Counted from the first letter of the stretch, positions 22,690 through 34,881 are shown. The stretch: 64,000 nt of DNA from Silene conica (GCA_029255685.2 CM055319.2:8728747-8792746); one strand, 5' to 3'. Numbers and translations: made by a program. The notes: generated by a model from the sequence alone, not told the origin.

Positions 22690-25600
22690 GAAATCCCACA
22701 AGGAGGGATTAATCCATTCCAATAAAATCACCATGAACAAGATTGCTAATGTAACTTGGCAACTCATCCATGCTCCAGTATCGCCTGACAGTTTGTGACG
22801 AACTTAGACGGGTCAGTTCATGTGCTACCGTATTAAATTGTCTACTAACAAAAGACCACAAAACAGAATTAAAATCAACACAAATAGAAAAGATATCGTC
22901 TAACAGCAGAGGAAAATCTTATCGTCCCTTAGCCTTGGCGGAAAGCGCATCAACAAGTGTTTTACAGTCACTTTCCACTTCGATATTGGTATACCCGCGC
23001 CTCCTAGCTTTATGCACTCCCACAAGAACCGCTTCGGCTTCCGCCATACGCACCTCCGTCGTGGTTCCCCTATACTCGCTGTAAGCCCACAAAACCGCAC
23101 CCTCGCTATTCCTACAAACTACTCCCACACCCGTGCCCCACCCCTCCTATACTCCCGCATCAACGTTAATCTTCACCATCCCCGCCCCTGGTTTTTTCCA
23201 TCCCGTACTCGGTGTAGTGCCCGTTGTCCTTCCATCCTCCATCCTCTCCACCTCACGCAACTCCCTTATGACGTCCTCGATTCGCTTCTGAACCAGCCCC
23301 AAATCCACTCTCTCCCTCAAAAAGCCATTTGTTTCTCGCCTCCCACAACGCCCAACAACCTGTCATGAACAAATCCACCTCGTCCTCATCAAGCTCCCTC
23401 CATACATCCTCAACCCACTCCCTCACCCTTCCATATCCGTTAACGTGTCGCACCACCATCCCCAGGCTACTCCACAGTCCACCCGCCACCCCACAACCCC
23501 TAACAAGATGGAGACAAGTCTCCATTTCATGACAACATAGAGGGCAGCCAGCCTCAATGTTACGTATCCGAACCGTGAGCTTACCTCTCGTTGCTATAGC
23601 ATCATGGCAAAGGGACCACATAAAAATCTTTACTCGGGGGAGTACATTCGCTCTCCATATACGATTCCAGAGTGTTTTTTCTTTCGAATTGTCCGATGTG
23701 CCTTCGTCATCCATGTCACGTTTCATAGAAGCTCGATAGGCCGAACGAACAGTATATTCGCCATCCTTCTCGAGATCCCAAACCCACGAATCAACAGGTT
23801 TCGTAGAGCTGATACGCATCCCGAGAATATATTCTTGCTCAAAGGGGAGAAAGAGCTCTTGAACCTTATTCAAATTCCACTCACTGCCATTTGAATCCCA
23901 TAGCTCCGCCACCACCATATTGACATCAGCTTCCCCACGCGGTAAAATGATCTTACGAGTTTGAGAATATGGTATCCGGGGGTCCGGCCAAACCTTTGTA
24001 TCCAGCCTATTTTCAATCCTTCTCCTCGCCCCAAGCATCACTACCTCTCGAGCCTCTAGGATACCACGCCAAGTGTAGCTCGGATTCATGCCCATCGCAA
24101 CGCTCATGAAGTCTCCATAAGGGAAATATTTACCCTCAAAACCCGTACCATGAGACACTCTCGGTTGGTAATGAACCTCCAAGCTTGTTTCCCTAGTAAC
24201 GCCATATTAAAATTATGGTAATCTCGAAACCCAAGCCCTCCCATGCTTTTCTCCTTACAAATATTCGACCAGGCCACCCAGGGGATCTTTCCCTTTCCAT
24301 TCGATGTACCCCACCAGAATCGTGATACCATCGAGCGTTGTTCATCACAGAAATTAGCCGGTAATTTGAAGACACTCGTAGCATAAGTCATAATTGATTG
24401 GGCTACCGCCTTTATCAAAACTTCCCCACCCGCCTTCGAAAATAACTAGCCTTGCCATCCCTTTAACTTCTCACCCAATTTGTCTCTTATTACCCCCGCA
24501 ATCAGCCGCTTAGAATGACCCACTACCGTAGGTAGCCCAAGATATTTGTCTTTGGTATCCACGGTCTCAACACCCAAACAATGAACAACCTGTTCCCTAT
24601 CTCTATGCCTCGCCCCTTTGCTAAACGAAACGGTCGTCTTATCAAAGTTTATAACTTGTCCCGAGGCTGCGGCATAATCATGAAGGATCCCTTTCAGGCA
24701 GATAGCTTGATGTAGTCGAGCTTTGATAAAAACAATGCCATCGTCCGCGAAAAGAAGGTGTGTAACAACCGGTGCCGCCGGAGCTATGCGAATACCGTGA
24801 ATTGACCCATTTTCAGCTGCTCTTCTAATCAAGCTTGACAAGATTTCTGCACATAGTATAAAAAGGTATGGCGAAATCGGGTCTCCTTGTCGTAATCCTC
24901 GTTGAGGTTTAAATTCAGTCAAGGGTCTACCATTTATTAACACCGAAAAGGACACCGACGAAACGCAGTGCATAACTCGTGCCACCCAATTCGAATCAAA
25001 ATCCAATCTCAACAGGAGCTTTCCAAGAAAAACCACTCAACTCTATCGTACGCTTTCGACATATCCAATTTTAAGGCCATAAACCCATTCTTCGTCTTCG
25101 AGCTTTTCATAAAATGGAACATCTCGAACGCAACCAAGATATTATCTGTAATCAGCCGACCCGGGATGAACGCACTTTGGTTTTCAGACACAATCTCACC
25201 TAAAAAAAATTTCAACCTGTTTGCAAGCACCTTTGAAACTAGTTTGTAAACTACATTACAAAGACTAATGGGTCAAAAATCTACCATTCGGTCGGGAGCT
25301 TTCTTTTTAGGGATAAGAACAATATGGGTTTTGTTAATACCTGTCGGGAACGTAGCTCCACGTAGCACGTTAAGCACAGTTCTGACCACCGCCTTTCCCA
25401 CAATATGCCAATAGGTTTGATAAAAGAGTCTGTTCATACCATCCGGTTCGGGTGCTTTTAGCGGGTGCATATCGTTTAGAGCCCCGATCACTTCATCCTC
25501 CGTATACTCTCCTCGAAGTATGGTGTTCATGCTCTCCGTCACCCTCCCCTCAACTCTATCCAACAGCCCTTCAAATCCTCCCGGCCGGTCTGACATAAAC

Positions 25601-26760
25601 AGCTCCTCAAAGTAGTCCTTCGCCACCTTTTCTATAGCTTCATTGCCTTCCTGAACCCGTCCTTCATTGTCAATAAGCTTGTGAATGCGATTTCGTTGCT
25701 TTCTTTGACCCACTTTCCGATGAAAGTATTTTGTATTTCGATCCCCTTCTTTAAGCCATAGAGCCCTAGAGCGTTGACCAGAAAATTTCTTCTTACTTCA
25801 ATAATTTCCCAATATCTTTAATCAAACACCGTCTTTCCTGAACTTCACGTCGTGACCGTCCTCATTCATTCAGCCTATTCAACTTTCGTCTCTTACTGCT
25901 TAAGTCTCGGGTAATTTTGCCAATACTAACCCCTTTCCATTTTTGTAGATGGTCCGCACATTGGGATAGAGCTGCAACCAAGTCAACCTCACCAGCTTGT
26001 CATGCCTCCTTAATCGTGTCTTCACACCCCTGCTACCCCACCCAAACTTGCTCAAATCGAAAAATACGACGCACCTCACGTTCCTCTATCATCTTGCCGT
26101 TCAGTTGGAGTAAAATGGGTGCATGATCCGACCATTACCGAGTCATCCACGTATCGTTACACAAAGCCCTATCCAGACGACATTGCCTATTCGCCGCATC
26201 CTCCTGCCCATTATCATAAGTATAAGCATACCCCTCAACATCGACCTCCCTAAGCTCACAATCATCCACCGCATTTTGAAAATTGGTCATTTGCCATTGC
26301 GCTCAAGACCCCCCTTTCATCTCATTTGCAAAGAGAATCTCGTTAAAATCACCAATGCACACCCAAGGGTCGGTAGATTGGCCGCTCAGTTCCCTAAGAA
26401 GTTCCCACGAAAGATGTCGATCCGCAACCCTTGGCCACCCATAGAAGCCTGTAACTCTCCAATTCTCATCCTCTCCAACCACATCGAAGTCCATATGGTG
26501 AACTGATCCCGACCTAAAGTTAAACTAGATGTGTTTTTTCCACAGAAACGCTAACCCACCCGATCGTCCAATATTATCCACTTCAATACCTTCATAATCC
26601 ATAAAACTAACTTTGATTCTCCGAAATTCTTCACCGCTTAGTTTGGTTTCGGAGAGAAAAACTAAAGCGGGGGACTCTTTCCTTAATAAATTACGGAGAC
26701 CGCTTACTGCATCGGGATTGCCCAGTCCACTGCAGTTAACGCTAAGGATTTTCATTGGTC
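22690..26760 (-). pseudogene. LINE-2 ORF2: endonuclease, RT, zf-RVT, RNase H; broken
   Basis: It begins near 26755 with MKILSVNCSGLGNPDAV. The endonuclease continues as GFYGWPRVADRHLSW and CIGDFNEILFANEMKGG (26303-26494). RT pieces are LKAPEPDGMNRLFYQTYWH (about 25430), [54 protein letters not shown] and LLFADD. zf-RVT is PRVKIFMWSLCHDAIATR with CPLCCHEMETCLHLVRGC (about 23510-23640). The RNase H C-terminus reaches 22690. Frame changes at about 26500, 25720, 25250, 25020, 24440 and 24150, plus stops, make it non-functional. Confidence 0.85.
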
Positions 26761-26772
26761 CCGGCGGGGTTG

Positions 26773-27775
26773 TGATACCGTCGTTTGGTACCAAAATAAA
26801 TACCTAAGTACTACTAACAAAAGTCAGCGGTAAGTAGGGTCGTTCTCCACAGGGAGGCTAAGTTGTTAATTATCTATTATATTTGGTCTGTCGGAAAGTC
26901 ACAAATTGGGGGGGTTTTGTTTGATTGAATTAATTAACTACTTGAAACAAGAAAATAAGAAAACAAGAAGATTATAAAACTGGGTTTGAACAATTAAAAA
27001 GGAATTATGTGAGGAATCGGGTCGTCGCGGTAGTTCATGTTATGCGAAAATACTAGGTCAGTCAAATCATTGATAAGGTGGAAACGATTAATATCCTTTC
27101 GGTCTGAAATCACCCTAGACTCCCCTATCAATCTTTCGATCCAGATAGGTTATATAGATTGTCCTAAGCAAGCCTACCTACCAATCTTTCGATCCAGGTA
27201 AGGTTTTACTAGATAAACCGGTCTCATGACTGCATTCAATTAACAGATTTTTTGATTATATTGCTTATAAACAAACCTCGTCGCAGAAAATAACTACCGC
27301 AGTTTCCCTCATCCTAACATACTAAAGAAATTAGCTACACATGGCTTTGGGGACTATACTAACCATTAAGACGATAGTACAAAAAGACATGATATAAACT
27401 AATAGGGAGTAATAAAAGAATAAAAGAAACGAGAAATAAAGCAAAAGAAATTAAATTAAAAGAGGGAAGAAAGATTACAACTTAATCCGGAGTTCGAGGC
27501 AAGAAGGAAATGAAGAAGAAAAATAAATCTAAGAGTTTTTGTAAGGGGAAAAGGAATAGTAAAAGTGGTAGATCATAAGAGGTGTGTTAATCCCCTTTTA
27601 TAAGAGAGATTAAGTTCCTCAAAAGTCTGACCTAAAACCCAGTCGAAAATCTAAAGCCCATTAAGGAATTTTGCTCGATCGAGTTCCAATTTTACTCGAT
27701 CGAGTAAAAATCTCCAAATTCCCCTCGATCGAGTAAAGCAAGGACATTTCCACTCGATCGCGCCAATCTTTTCCA
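26773..27775 (-). repeat. Partial LTR (third LTR family) inserted in LINE-2
   Basis: In minus orientation it ends TTTTGGTACCAAACGACGGTATCA-type sequence, very like the end of the 4370-5925 LTR (TTTGGTACC...ACGACGG..ATCA). The same downstream landmarks occur ('CCACAGGGAGG', 'CTTTCGGTCTG'). The promoter side carries at least three CTCGATCGAG palindromes plus a variant (27674-27765), upstream of a TATA-like TTTTATA at about 27597-27603. Its first part (TG start) is missing and no 5-bp duplication is visible, so it is a truncated LTR. Confidence 0.7.
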
Positions 27776-28254
27776 TTTCGAACCTTTCCCTGTGCCTCTC
27801 ACTTCACCCTCACTATCCACTCGATCGTCCCTATTATGTAGACTAGCTGGATCCTCATCAATATTAACCACCCCATTCTCCTGCTCCTGATGTGCCCCCG
27901 ACATTTCCCCTTCCTCGTGCCCATGCTTATCAACCTGATTAACCTTCCGTTTACCTTTCGATAATATCGATACCTGCTGCAGTTTAGCAATGATCTTGGA
28001 TATTTCCTCGCGTTCCTTGCGCTTGAACTCCTCCTCAAAGATCCCTCCTAACGCATGCGCACACTTCTGTCCCCCCTCTGCCATTATTTTAACCACTCTC
28101 CTTGGCGAGGCCCTCAAATTCTCATCAAATCGAAGCTCCCCTCCTCGTAAAGGCCATCATCGCAGTCTTTCTCGCCATGCCCTAGAACACCGCATCCGTA
28201 ACAAAAAATAGGTAATTTTTCGTACTTCGCATCGAACTCTACCAACACAATTAG
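27776..28254 (-). pseudogene. LINE-2 ORF1 fragment with zinc knuckle
   Basis: Minus-strand translation gives FDAKYEKLPIF, then CYGCGVLGHGEKDC, matching the other LINE's ORF1 knuckle exactly. A one-frame break follows near 28120, then a charged tail (EEFKRKEREEISKIIAKL). The upstream DUF4283 half is absent. The last codons run into the LTR fragment. Confidence 0.75.
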
Positions 28255-28519
28255 TTTCTATTAAAAAGGAGAAAGGTGAGTTTCGATGCTTTCAATTGTG
28301 TTTTTATATTATTTATAGATCAAAGCGTCTTACTTATGACGGGCATTATCTGTCACAAGCTGAAGACGGATAATGTGTCTCTCACAATAAGACAAGTGGA
28401 ATGACAAGTGGAGAAATGAAGCATCTCATGGATATTGTCAGTTGCAGATTATAAAAGGTGCATTATCCATCTTCGCTTTATGACGGATATTGTCAGTTTT
28501 CTATAATATTTTGTGTTTA
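28255..28519. repeat. Degenerate MITE-like foldback
   Basis: 'ACTTATGACGGGCATTATCT' near 28333 and 'CTTTATGACGGATATTGTCAG' near 28476 share words with the clearer foldback at 29033-29211 (TGTGACGG, CGTCACAAG). Boundaries are not resolvable. Confidence 0.35.
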
Positions 28520-28880
28520 TAGACATGTTCAAGACTTGTGCCCAACATATATTTCCTCAACAACATCATCTCCATCATAAATCACCACAACAATGTCTCC
28601 CACAACTTGATCATGTTCATCCTCCTTATCTTCACTTATGTATTCCCCTTTCTCATTCTCGCCATCAAAGTCATACTTGTCATCATCCAAGATTACAGTT
28701 ATCATCAAAAAGAACAAATGTTAAAGTCTAATATTACCTCGTGGCCTAGTCAGCAGAATGCGGTCAAGTCATCTGATCAGGTAGAACTACTTCGTGGGCA
28801 TGTTTATAAAGTCGCTACAGAGTCGATTTCTACTACTTTGGTACTAGACCTCATAAGTGACTAGGAAGGATGGGTCATCC
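28520..28880 (-). pseudogene. Decayed copy of an unrecognised acidic protein gene
   Basis: Reading leftward from about 28860, the minus strand gives a broken version of the C-terminal part of the protein at 50652-50989. It has FYLIRxLDRILLTRPRG with stops where the other copy has YHYLIRWLDRILVDRPR. One stop replaces the Trp. A GT follows directly, then an acidic frame (DDDKYDFDGENEKGEYISED, 28529-28717). I do not recognise the family. Two diverged copies in one window suggest a mobile or gene-trapped sequence. Confidence 0.45.
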
Positions 28881-29032
28881 TTTAATTGTAGTCTCAACAA
28901 ACTTTTCTAATTCATTAACTAGTTTTATTAGCCGTAAAATTTGCGGGACTAGTTATATTGTCACGTTGGTTGTGTTATGTAGCCCTGGATTTGCGGTTGT
29001 ACTGAACATTGATAATAAAATAGACACAAATT

Positions 29033-29211
29033 CTTATTTGTGACGGACATATTCGTCGCAAGGTTGCGACGGGTCAAGTAATATCCATATAGAGAGATAA
29101 GACAAAAGTAAAATATCTTGATAGTAACAAATAGTTTTGTCTTATCCACCAACATGGATAGTATTTGACCTATCGCAAGCTTGTGACGGGTATATACTCG
29201 TCACAAGGGAT
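29033..29211. mobile_element. MITE-like palindrome (about 180 bp)
   Basis: The left arm CTTATTTGTGACGGACATAT ... GATAAGACAAAA is complementary, with small gaps, to the right arm TTTTGTCTTATCC ... ACTCGTCACAAGGG. Arms are about 75-80 bp with a short loop. There is no coding capacity. The superfamily is not certain. Confidence 0.65.
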
Positions 29212-29260
29212 ACTTGATGATGTCTAAAAACAACACTTGACAAATGCAACACTAGTTTAT

Positions 29261-30063
29261 CCACTACAAGAAATACTGTACAGGGCGGCAACTTGCGTAG
29301 TCGCTAATTTGGCGACATCTGAAAAAAAAGCGGACGACGGAAAGTCGTTCCCAAATTGGCGATCAAAAATTCTATCCAAAAAAATCCGCGGGAATCCATT
29401 GGCGACGGATCTTATCCACTTGGCGACGGAAATTAGTGAAATCAGTCGCCACATTGTCCGTCGCCAAGTGTCTGATATGATTTCCGTTTTTGCTTCAACC
29501 AGTCATTTGCATATCATTCTTTCACACTTAAAAAAACGCAACACACTCACTCACTCTCTAAACCGCCGTTCACCTACCAAACCACCCACAGGCCGCAGCA
29601 ACACCGAATCATCCACCACCGCCGTTCACCTACCTAATATTCCATTTTTCAGGTTTGTGATGATTGAATACCTTAATTTTTGTATTGAATATCTTAAAAG
29701 TTTTGCTATAATTTGTGATTTTAGTTAGTAGTTAGATTATTAGGATGATTTTAATAATGTTTGTGGTGTTTATTAAGTTTGTATGTGTAATTTAATTAGC
29801 CTTTTTGAAAACTAATTGTAGTTAGGGTTAGAAATTGGGGGAAATTGGGGTTTGTTAATATTAGTAATTCTAGCTAGTAATTAGATTATTAAGATGATTT
29901 TAATAACATTTTTTTTATGTTTATTAAGTTTTTATGTGTAATTTAATTAGCCTTTTTGAAAATTAGTTGTAGTTAGGGTTAGAAATAGGAGAAAATTGGG
30001 GGTTTCTTAGTATTAATTATTGTTAATGTTAATCTTGTTAGAACTTGGTTAGAAATTGTTAAT
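29261..30063 (+). mobile_element. Left end of an outer CACTA element
   Basis: It starts CACTACAAGAAATACTG, a CACTA-type terminus. Dense subterminal repeats of TGGCGAC / GTCGCC follow (29325-29470), as in En/Spm elements. A duplicated intron-like stretch comes next (29732-30010, about 149-bp period, repeating TTAGATTATTAxGATGATTT). The matching right terminus was not found. The element is interrupted by the solo LTR at 30069 and the second CACTA at 31926, and may continue in 38416-39750. Confidence 0.55.
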
Positions 30064-30068
30064 GTTAT
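30064..30068. repeat. Target duplication of the solo LTR (GTTAT, partner GTTAG at 31641-31645)
   Basis: Four of five bases match between the two flanks, consistent with a 5-bp LTR-element target duplication with one later mutation. Confidence 0.6.
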
Positions 30069-31640
30069 TGATACGCGAGATTTAGTCGTCGATTCTCACG
30101 ATCAAACACATTTATAAAACCCAAATTAGTAGTATAATAAGGTTGTCGAACACGAAGATGGTGGGGAAGTTATATAGTTATGTTTTAGTTATAACTCGAG
30201 TCGGGGTAATAAGTTTGAGATTGATTAACGACTAAAGAACAACTAAAGCAAATAAATTGAGATGAAATTGATGATTAAAGCAACTAGGGTGTCGGGGGTT
30301 ACTAGGGTAGTCGATGTCAATCATGCAAAGGATAGGTGGTCTCGTCTATGTTAGGTCTAGGTCCGTCTCGTCTATCGATTTGACTCGCCTAAAATCAAAC
30401 CATATCCTAGCTCTCGCTACAAACACGGTCAATTTAACATGCACACATACTCATGAGAGCCCTAGACTATCGTCTAAGACAAACAACAATAAGAATCATG
30501 CCCAACCGTCGTTGAGGCATTTCATCAAACATCTAGCATGCATACAATGAAAACCTAACAAAGATGAAATCCAAACCCTAACCCTAAACAACAAACATCA
30601 ACACCAACTACCCAAGTGCACCCCTAACCCTAGCAAAAGGACTACTCACTCATGATTAGGGAAAACATGTGAACAATAGATGGGTAAATGATAAACATGT
30701 TGGATTATGGTAAGAACAAGCAAATGAACAAAAGAAACTTAAACAAATGCAATAACTAAGTAGAGATTAGAAAGATTATACCAATAGCAAAGGAAAATGA
30801 AGTAACTTGGATAACAAGATGAAAAATTCTTTTAAACCCTTCAAATTACAACCCAAAATATCCTCTACAAATGCCCAAGAAGATTACTAAAGAGATTACT
30901 AAAGAAAGATTAACAAGAATTCAAAGATTAAACTAAGATCTAAGGAGGATTAAATATTTAAGAGAGTTTTTGTAGACTAAGTGTATGCTAATGAAACAGT
31001 AAAACCCTAGAAATATGCTTAGAAATGCGTGATAACAAAATGATACAAGTGCGGGTTTATATAGTGCTCGAAATTCTGAAAAGTGACTCCCAGCCGGTCG
31101 ACCGGCTGCCGGTCGGGGACCGGCTGAGAGACCAAAAATGGACTTCTGATTTTTCTTCGATTTTCTTCAAAGCCCAGGTCCCCTCAGCCGGTTGGCCGGC
31201 TGCCGGTTGGCCACCGGCTGGGGATGCAATCTTGATAATCTGACTTGAAAACAAGGGTGGCCAAGGGTAAGGGGGTCCCAGCCGGTCAGCCGGCTGCCGG
31301 TTGGCCACCGGTTGGGGACCCAAAATCCAAGGTCTGTAAAATACGTCTTCAAAATGCAAATCCAAGGCTTAGGGGCTCCCGGCCGGCGGACCGGCTGCCG
31401 GCCGACCGGCTGAGGATCCCACTATGCCATTTCAGTCTCTTTTTCTTCCATTTTGCCTTGATTTCACCACGTTTTGTTCCCGTTTCTTCATTCTCGCGTC
31501 AAGTCCTACAACATGGCAACCAAACATGTAGAAAAGAGATATCGGGCATAAAAAGGGACGAAATCGTGCCAAACGGGGGTGAAACGGGATCGAAATAAAA
31601 GGAAAACAAGGGAAAATAATGACCGAATTTGGGCTCATCA
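30069..31640 (-). repeat. Solo LTR, family B (1572 bp)
   Basis: On the plus strand it reads TGATACGCGAG ... GGGCTCATCA with TG...CA ends and a near-perfect 5-bp TSD. Comparison with the LTR at 40147-46452 shows its sense strand is minus. A TATA box (TATATAAA on the minus strand) is at 31056-31063. Upstream of it, in sense orientation, are GC-rich palindromic repeats (31087-31415). No internal region is present, so it arose by LTR-LTR recombination. It sits in the outer CACTA element. Confidence 0.8.
31087..31415 (-). repeat. Palindromic GC-rich array in the solo LTR (about 95-bp period)
   Basis: Four clusters of CCGGTCGACCGGCTGCCGGT-type sequence begin at about 31093, 31187, 31274 and 31379, each followed by a variable AT-richer spacer. 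Every cluster contains two or three nested GGCCGGC/CCGGTxxxCCGG palindromes. It lies directly upstream of the LTR's TATA box. Confidence 0.75.
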
Positions 31641-32699
31641 GTTAGCATTGTTAGAAATTGGATATAAATTGGGAAAATTTCTAATATTGAAGGTAGTATA
31701 AAATTAGAAATTAGGGGTTTTGTTAAATTATTGTTACTATTAAAGTTAGTACATTATTGTTAGCATTATTGAATCTTGTAAGTTGTTGTGAATATTTTTC
31801 ATGAAATAATTATTGACCTAGTACCCGTTCAAGAATTACTCATTAAGAGGAATTCTTGAATAATACCCATTTTGGGACTGTCTTTGTATATTTCAAGTCA
31901 CTTAGGTAGTAAACACATCTTTATGCACTACTACAAAATAGGGGTTAGAGAACTGTTGAAAACGGCTTTAGAAAACGCTCCTTAGGCGTTCTCCAACTCA
32001 GTGTTCTCTAAAGTATAGAGAACGGGCCTGAGGGGCGTTTTATATGTTATACATTAGAAAACGCCTATTGTGTAAGGCGTTTTGTTTTCTTTTACTATTG
32101 AGAATACTTACAATTTGGAGGTGTTCTCTTTCCTGTACCTTAGAGAACGGTTATCAAAGATGATAGCTCTCTATTTCATAGAATAAAGAACAGTCGAGAT
32201 AGATAACTGTTCTCTAACTTTTTTGCGTTTTTAAAAACAAAACAAATATTTTTAATATTATATAACTAGTAGAAAAATGGCTTTTAACTACGGTTAAAAT
32301 AGGCTTTTCTGGTAAATTTTTTTAAAAAATATTCTCACAAATATTTTTCTGGTAAATGTAAATTTTTATTAAGATAACAATTATTTACAAAATTAATGTC
32401 TAACATACATTTGTCATTACAAATTTAAATTAATACTCAACGCTAAACGGAATACGCATATTCTACTCGAGCGCATTAGCTTAACCTATAGATATTATCC
32501 AACGTCCAAGTACCATTGTACAACTCTTTGGTTTGATACACCTACACCTGCAAAGAATAAAAAAAATCAAGAGTGAAGTTATACACGGTCACTCATTTTA
32601 ACTGAACTTTTGCTTCCACACCCCTCTTTGCCAAGTAAGAATACTATGTTTAATATAGTATAACAGTAAAAAAAAAAAGGCATAACAGTAGACTGTGGA

Positions 32700-32840
32700 T
32701 AGTAGGACGTAGGATTACGAATAAGAATAATGTATCCCATTCTGCAGCCAAGGGATCTTCGAACTTCTTTGAACCCTCTGCTTCCTTCTTGCCTTGCTTT
32801 CTAGGGCTGGGGCAAGAGCCTTTTCGTTTGGTCTTTGCTC
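32700..32840 (-). other. Unassigned exon-like segment inside the CACTA element
   Basis: The minus strand has a short open stretch rich in Lys/Glu (KQGKKEAEGSKKFEDPLAAE) that looks captured, but I cannot assign a parent gene. A similar unassigned piece (DLPVSNTSMDKVMVAQNWKQ) lies at about 33560-33650. Confidence 0.3.
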
Positions 32841-33391
32841 ACATACTAATCGTTTCATAGCTTTCACGCTTTCCAGCCTACCCTTATCATATTCTAAATA
32901 AAGAGGCGCTCATGTTTTATACTAGCCCTCGATAAGACACATGGGTCTTAGACCTACAACTCTACATTCCTTACTCGTGCTCATGATATGTAAGAATACA
33001 CTCAAGCCAAGGCACATGTGCCCGAGAAGGGAGTATGACAGGGAGTCATCTCTAAAGGCTGCAATTTTGCTACAAGCTCTGACTTTGACAAGATCATAAA
33101 AAAGCTAGACCACTAAGAATGCTGGCAGTGAAAACTACCTTAGCGTGATTAAGGTTCAGAATCCAACTCATATAAGATAAGAGGGAAGGCAGTTGATTTT
33201 TGAATGCCGGAATACCAAGTCTGGGCAGGATGAATCTAAGTGTGGGTCTGCAAGTGACTATGGAAACAAGCGACCAATTCTCCTAAGAAACGGCCTCATT
33301 GATGAAACATGACAAAAGGAATGAAAACAACAGAGCAAAGAACAAGATGATCACCAATTTAAGAGAAGTATAAGAGTAAACAGGAATTTAC

Positions 33392-33470
33392 CCAAACGGT
33401 GGTTATCCATATCAACATCCAAAAAAACTCCATGAGTTATCTCAGGCTCCTCGTCTAAATTCTGCATTAC
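33392..33470 (-). pseudogene. Captured exon of a cyclophilin-type peptidyl-prolyl isomerase
   Basis: The minus strand has a splice acceptor (TTTTCTGCAG) at 33471 and a donor (GTAAAT) just past 33392, framing a 79-bp exon. It encodes EEPEITHGVFLDVDMDNHRL, which matches the N-terminal start of the cyclophilin fold in plant single-domain cyclophilins (pattern VTHxVFxDVxIDxxxxGR). Only this exon was recognised; the catalytic core is absent, so no isomerase can be made. Confidence 0.55.
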
Positions 33471-33847
33471 CTGCAGAAAATAGAAAAAATCCCCACAGAT
33501 CAAACAAAGAACAAACATTTCACTGATAATAACAAAAGGAATACATCAGGTTCAATTACATCAGTGGCAATGCTTTGCTAGCTGCTTCCAGTTTTGCGCT
33601 ACCATAACTTTGTCCATAGACGTGTTGCTCACCGGCAGATCGTCGTAAGGTAATATAAGCATTCTTTACTTATATTTAACTTATTCTCTGAGTGACGAGT
33701 CTTAACTTATACTCCGTATAAGCAACTAGGGACATCAAATTCAATAAACAAATATCACCTGTTTGGAAGAGATAGGAAAGGAGGAGAGAAATAAAGGGGT
33801 GAGGGATAGCCGGGAAATGAAAAGAGAATGAAAATAATAACCCTTAC

Positions 33848-33939
33848 CATTTAACACGTCACCACTCTTGAAAATATACAAGCGCCATTTAACATCAGGT
33901 TTACGAGCATCAGGAGGTTCATTGAATAATAGAGTAACC
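33848..33939 (-). pseudogene. Captured FHA-protein (DAWDLE/SNIP1-like) exon b
   Basis: The exon lies between acceptor ATATGGCAG and donor GTAAGG on the minus strand. It encodes VTLLFNEPPDARKPDVKWRL, then YIFKSGDVLN. This is the conserved stretch just before the FHA domain of plant DAWDLE-like proteins, which act with pri-miRNA processing factors. The FHA fold itself is not present. Exon a lies 320 bp upstream in the same orientation. Confidence 0.7.
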
Positions 33940-34261
33940 CTGCCATATACGATATCAATAAATTAGAACTTAGAAGAGGATTGTGTTCAACTATATGTCT
34001 AAAATATACCTATAGTTGATAGTTTCAACTACTCCAAGTGCTTGTAAAACACAAAACTAATCCCAGTGCAATTGACAAAAGCACAAAGATGAATTCTTCC
34101 TAGGATGACAAGCGCATCCAAGATTTACGGAAGTACACTAGATATTCTATCGATCGTTTTAGCTGTTGTGACACTAATCGTGTGATACAAGAAGCATCAG
34201 AAACCTGTTTAGACACAGATTATCATTGAAGATGGTAACAATCTTGTCATTCAGAAAATAC

Positions 34262-34319
34262 CTCTAACTCGATTGGTTTCTCCAGCAAGCTTTCCAGATA
34301 GTTCAATTGAAGGCTTTGC
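34262..34319 (-). pseudogene. Captured FHA-protein (DAWDLE/SNIP1-like) exon a
   Basis: Acceptor TTTACAG and donor GTATTT bracket a 58-bp exon encoding AKPSIELSGKLAGETNRVRG. It joins in frame and in natural order to exon b at 33848-33939. In plant DAWDLE homologues the same two segments are adjacent, so a genomic stretch including the intron was captured. Confidence 0.7.
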
Positions 34320-34572
34320 CTGTAAAGAAAAAAATAGCAGAAGCGATACAGTAACCGACTAGGGTCAAGTTATTTCGACTGATGGGTCAATTTAAGTCTC
34401 TATAGGGAGTGATTATAGGTGGTGTGAATTGCTTATCAGAAACTCACCCCCCAACAATCTCATAAATCATAATGTCATTCAATTAATTAATAATATAATA
34501 AGATGGTCTTACCCAAGAATTGATATTTTGACAGAATGTAATGTATTTCAAGAATTCAAGGGCTTTGTTACT

Positions 34573-34881
34573 TACTTCATGCAAGAAATCGGCGACTCCT
34601 TTTCGGCCAGGACACCAAAATCCAACCGCTTCAAAGAAGTCGAGAACGTGTTCTCGAGGACCTTGGTACACAACTTGGGCATCAGAGAGACGGATCATAT
34701 CGTCAAAGAGGTGCAGGTTTCCAGCCCTAATATCTGAAAATGTTTTCAGATTATTATCAGAAGACTTACAGTAGTTAATTAATAAGTTGAAAACAGTAGG
34801 GAAGAGTTTATGATAAAGTACCTTTAGGATGTAATCTGTGATAACACTCTCTCCCTGCCCCTGAACTGCTGCCGAAAACAT
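34573..34881 (-). pseudogene. Captured ABCG/PDR transporter exons (first nucleotide-binding half)
   Basis: Minus-strand residues [13 protein letters not shown] (34881-34820) and [20 protein letters not shown] to GVADFLHEV (about 34731-34573) match the region after Walker A and the D/H-loop region of plant pleiotropic-drug-resistance ABCG transporters. The two parts are separated by intron-like sequence. The exon between them in real PDR genes (ABC signature, Walker B) is missing. One position reads WCPGRK where RCPERK is usual. The fragment cannot transport. Confidence 0.75.

Larger units (their letters stand above)
22677..28254 (-). mobile_element. Second plant L1-type LINE, 5'-truncated, minus strand
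   Basis: Its 3' end is the A-rich tail (T run at about 22676-22686 on the plus strand) after an RNase H terminus. Reading leftward from 28254 come the ORF1 CCHC region, a foreign LTR fragment (26773-27775), then ORF2. It is truncated within ORF1 upstream of the zinc knuckle at about 28254. It is of the same lineage as the LINE at 16187-22395 (shared LRNLLR, FYGWP and LKAPxPDGMN signatures) and lies tail-to-tail with it. No convincing TSD was found. Confidence 0.8.

Noticed and set aside
27670-27770. CTCGATCGAG repeats as a CRISPR-like array
   Set aside because: The genome is a plant nucleus, spacers are unequal, and the motif is a palindrome in an LTR promoter region.
29237-29728. 163-codon frame starting MTNATLVYPLQEI
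   Set aside because: It covers the CACTA terminus and its TGGCGAC subterminal repeats; the peptide is a by-product of those repeats.
31025-31598. Pro/Gly-rich frames (AGWPPAG and similar)
   Set aside because: They come from the GC-rich palindromic array of the solo LTR, not from a gene.
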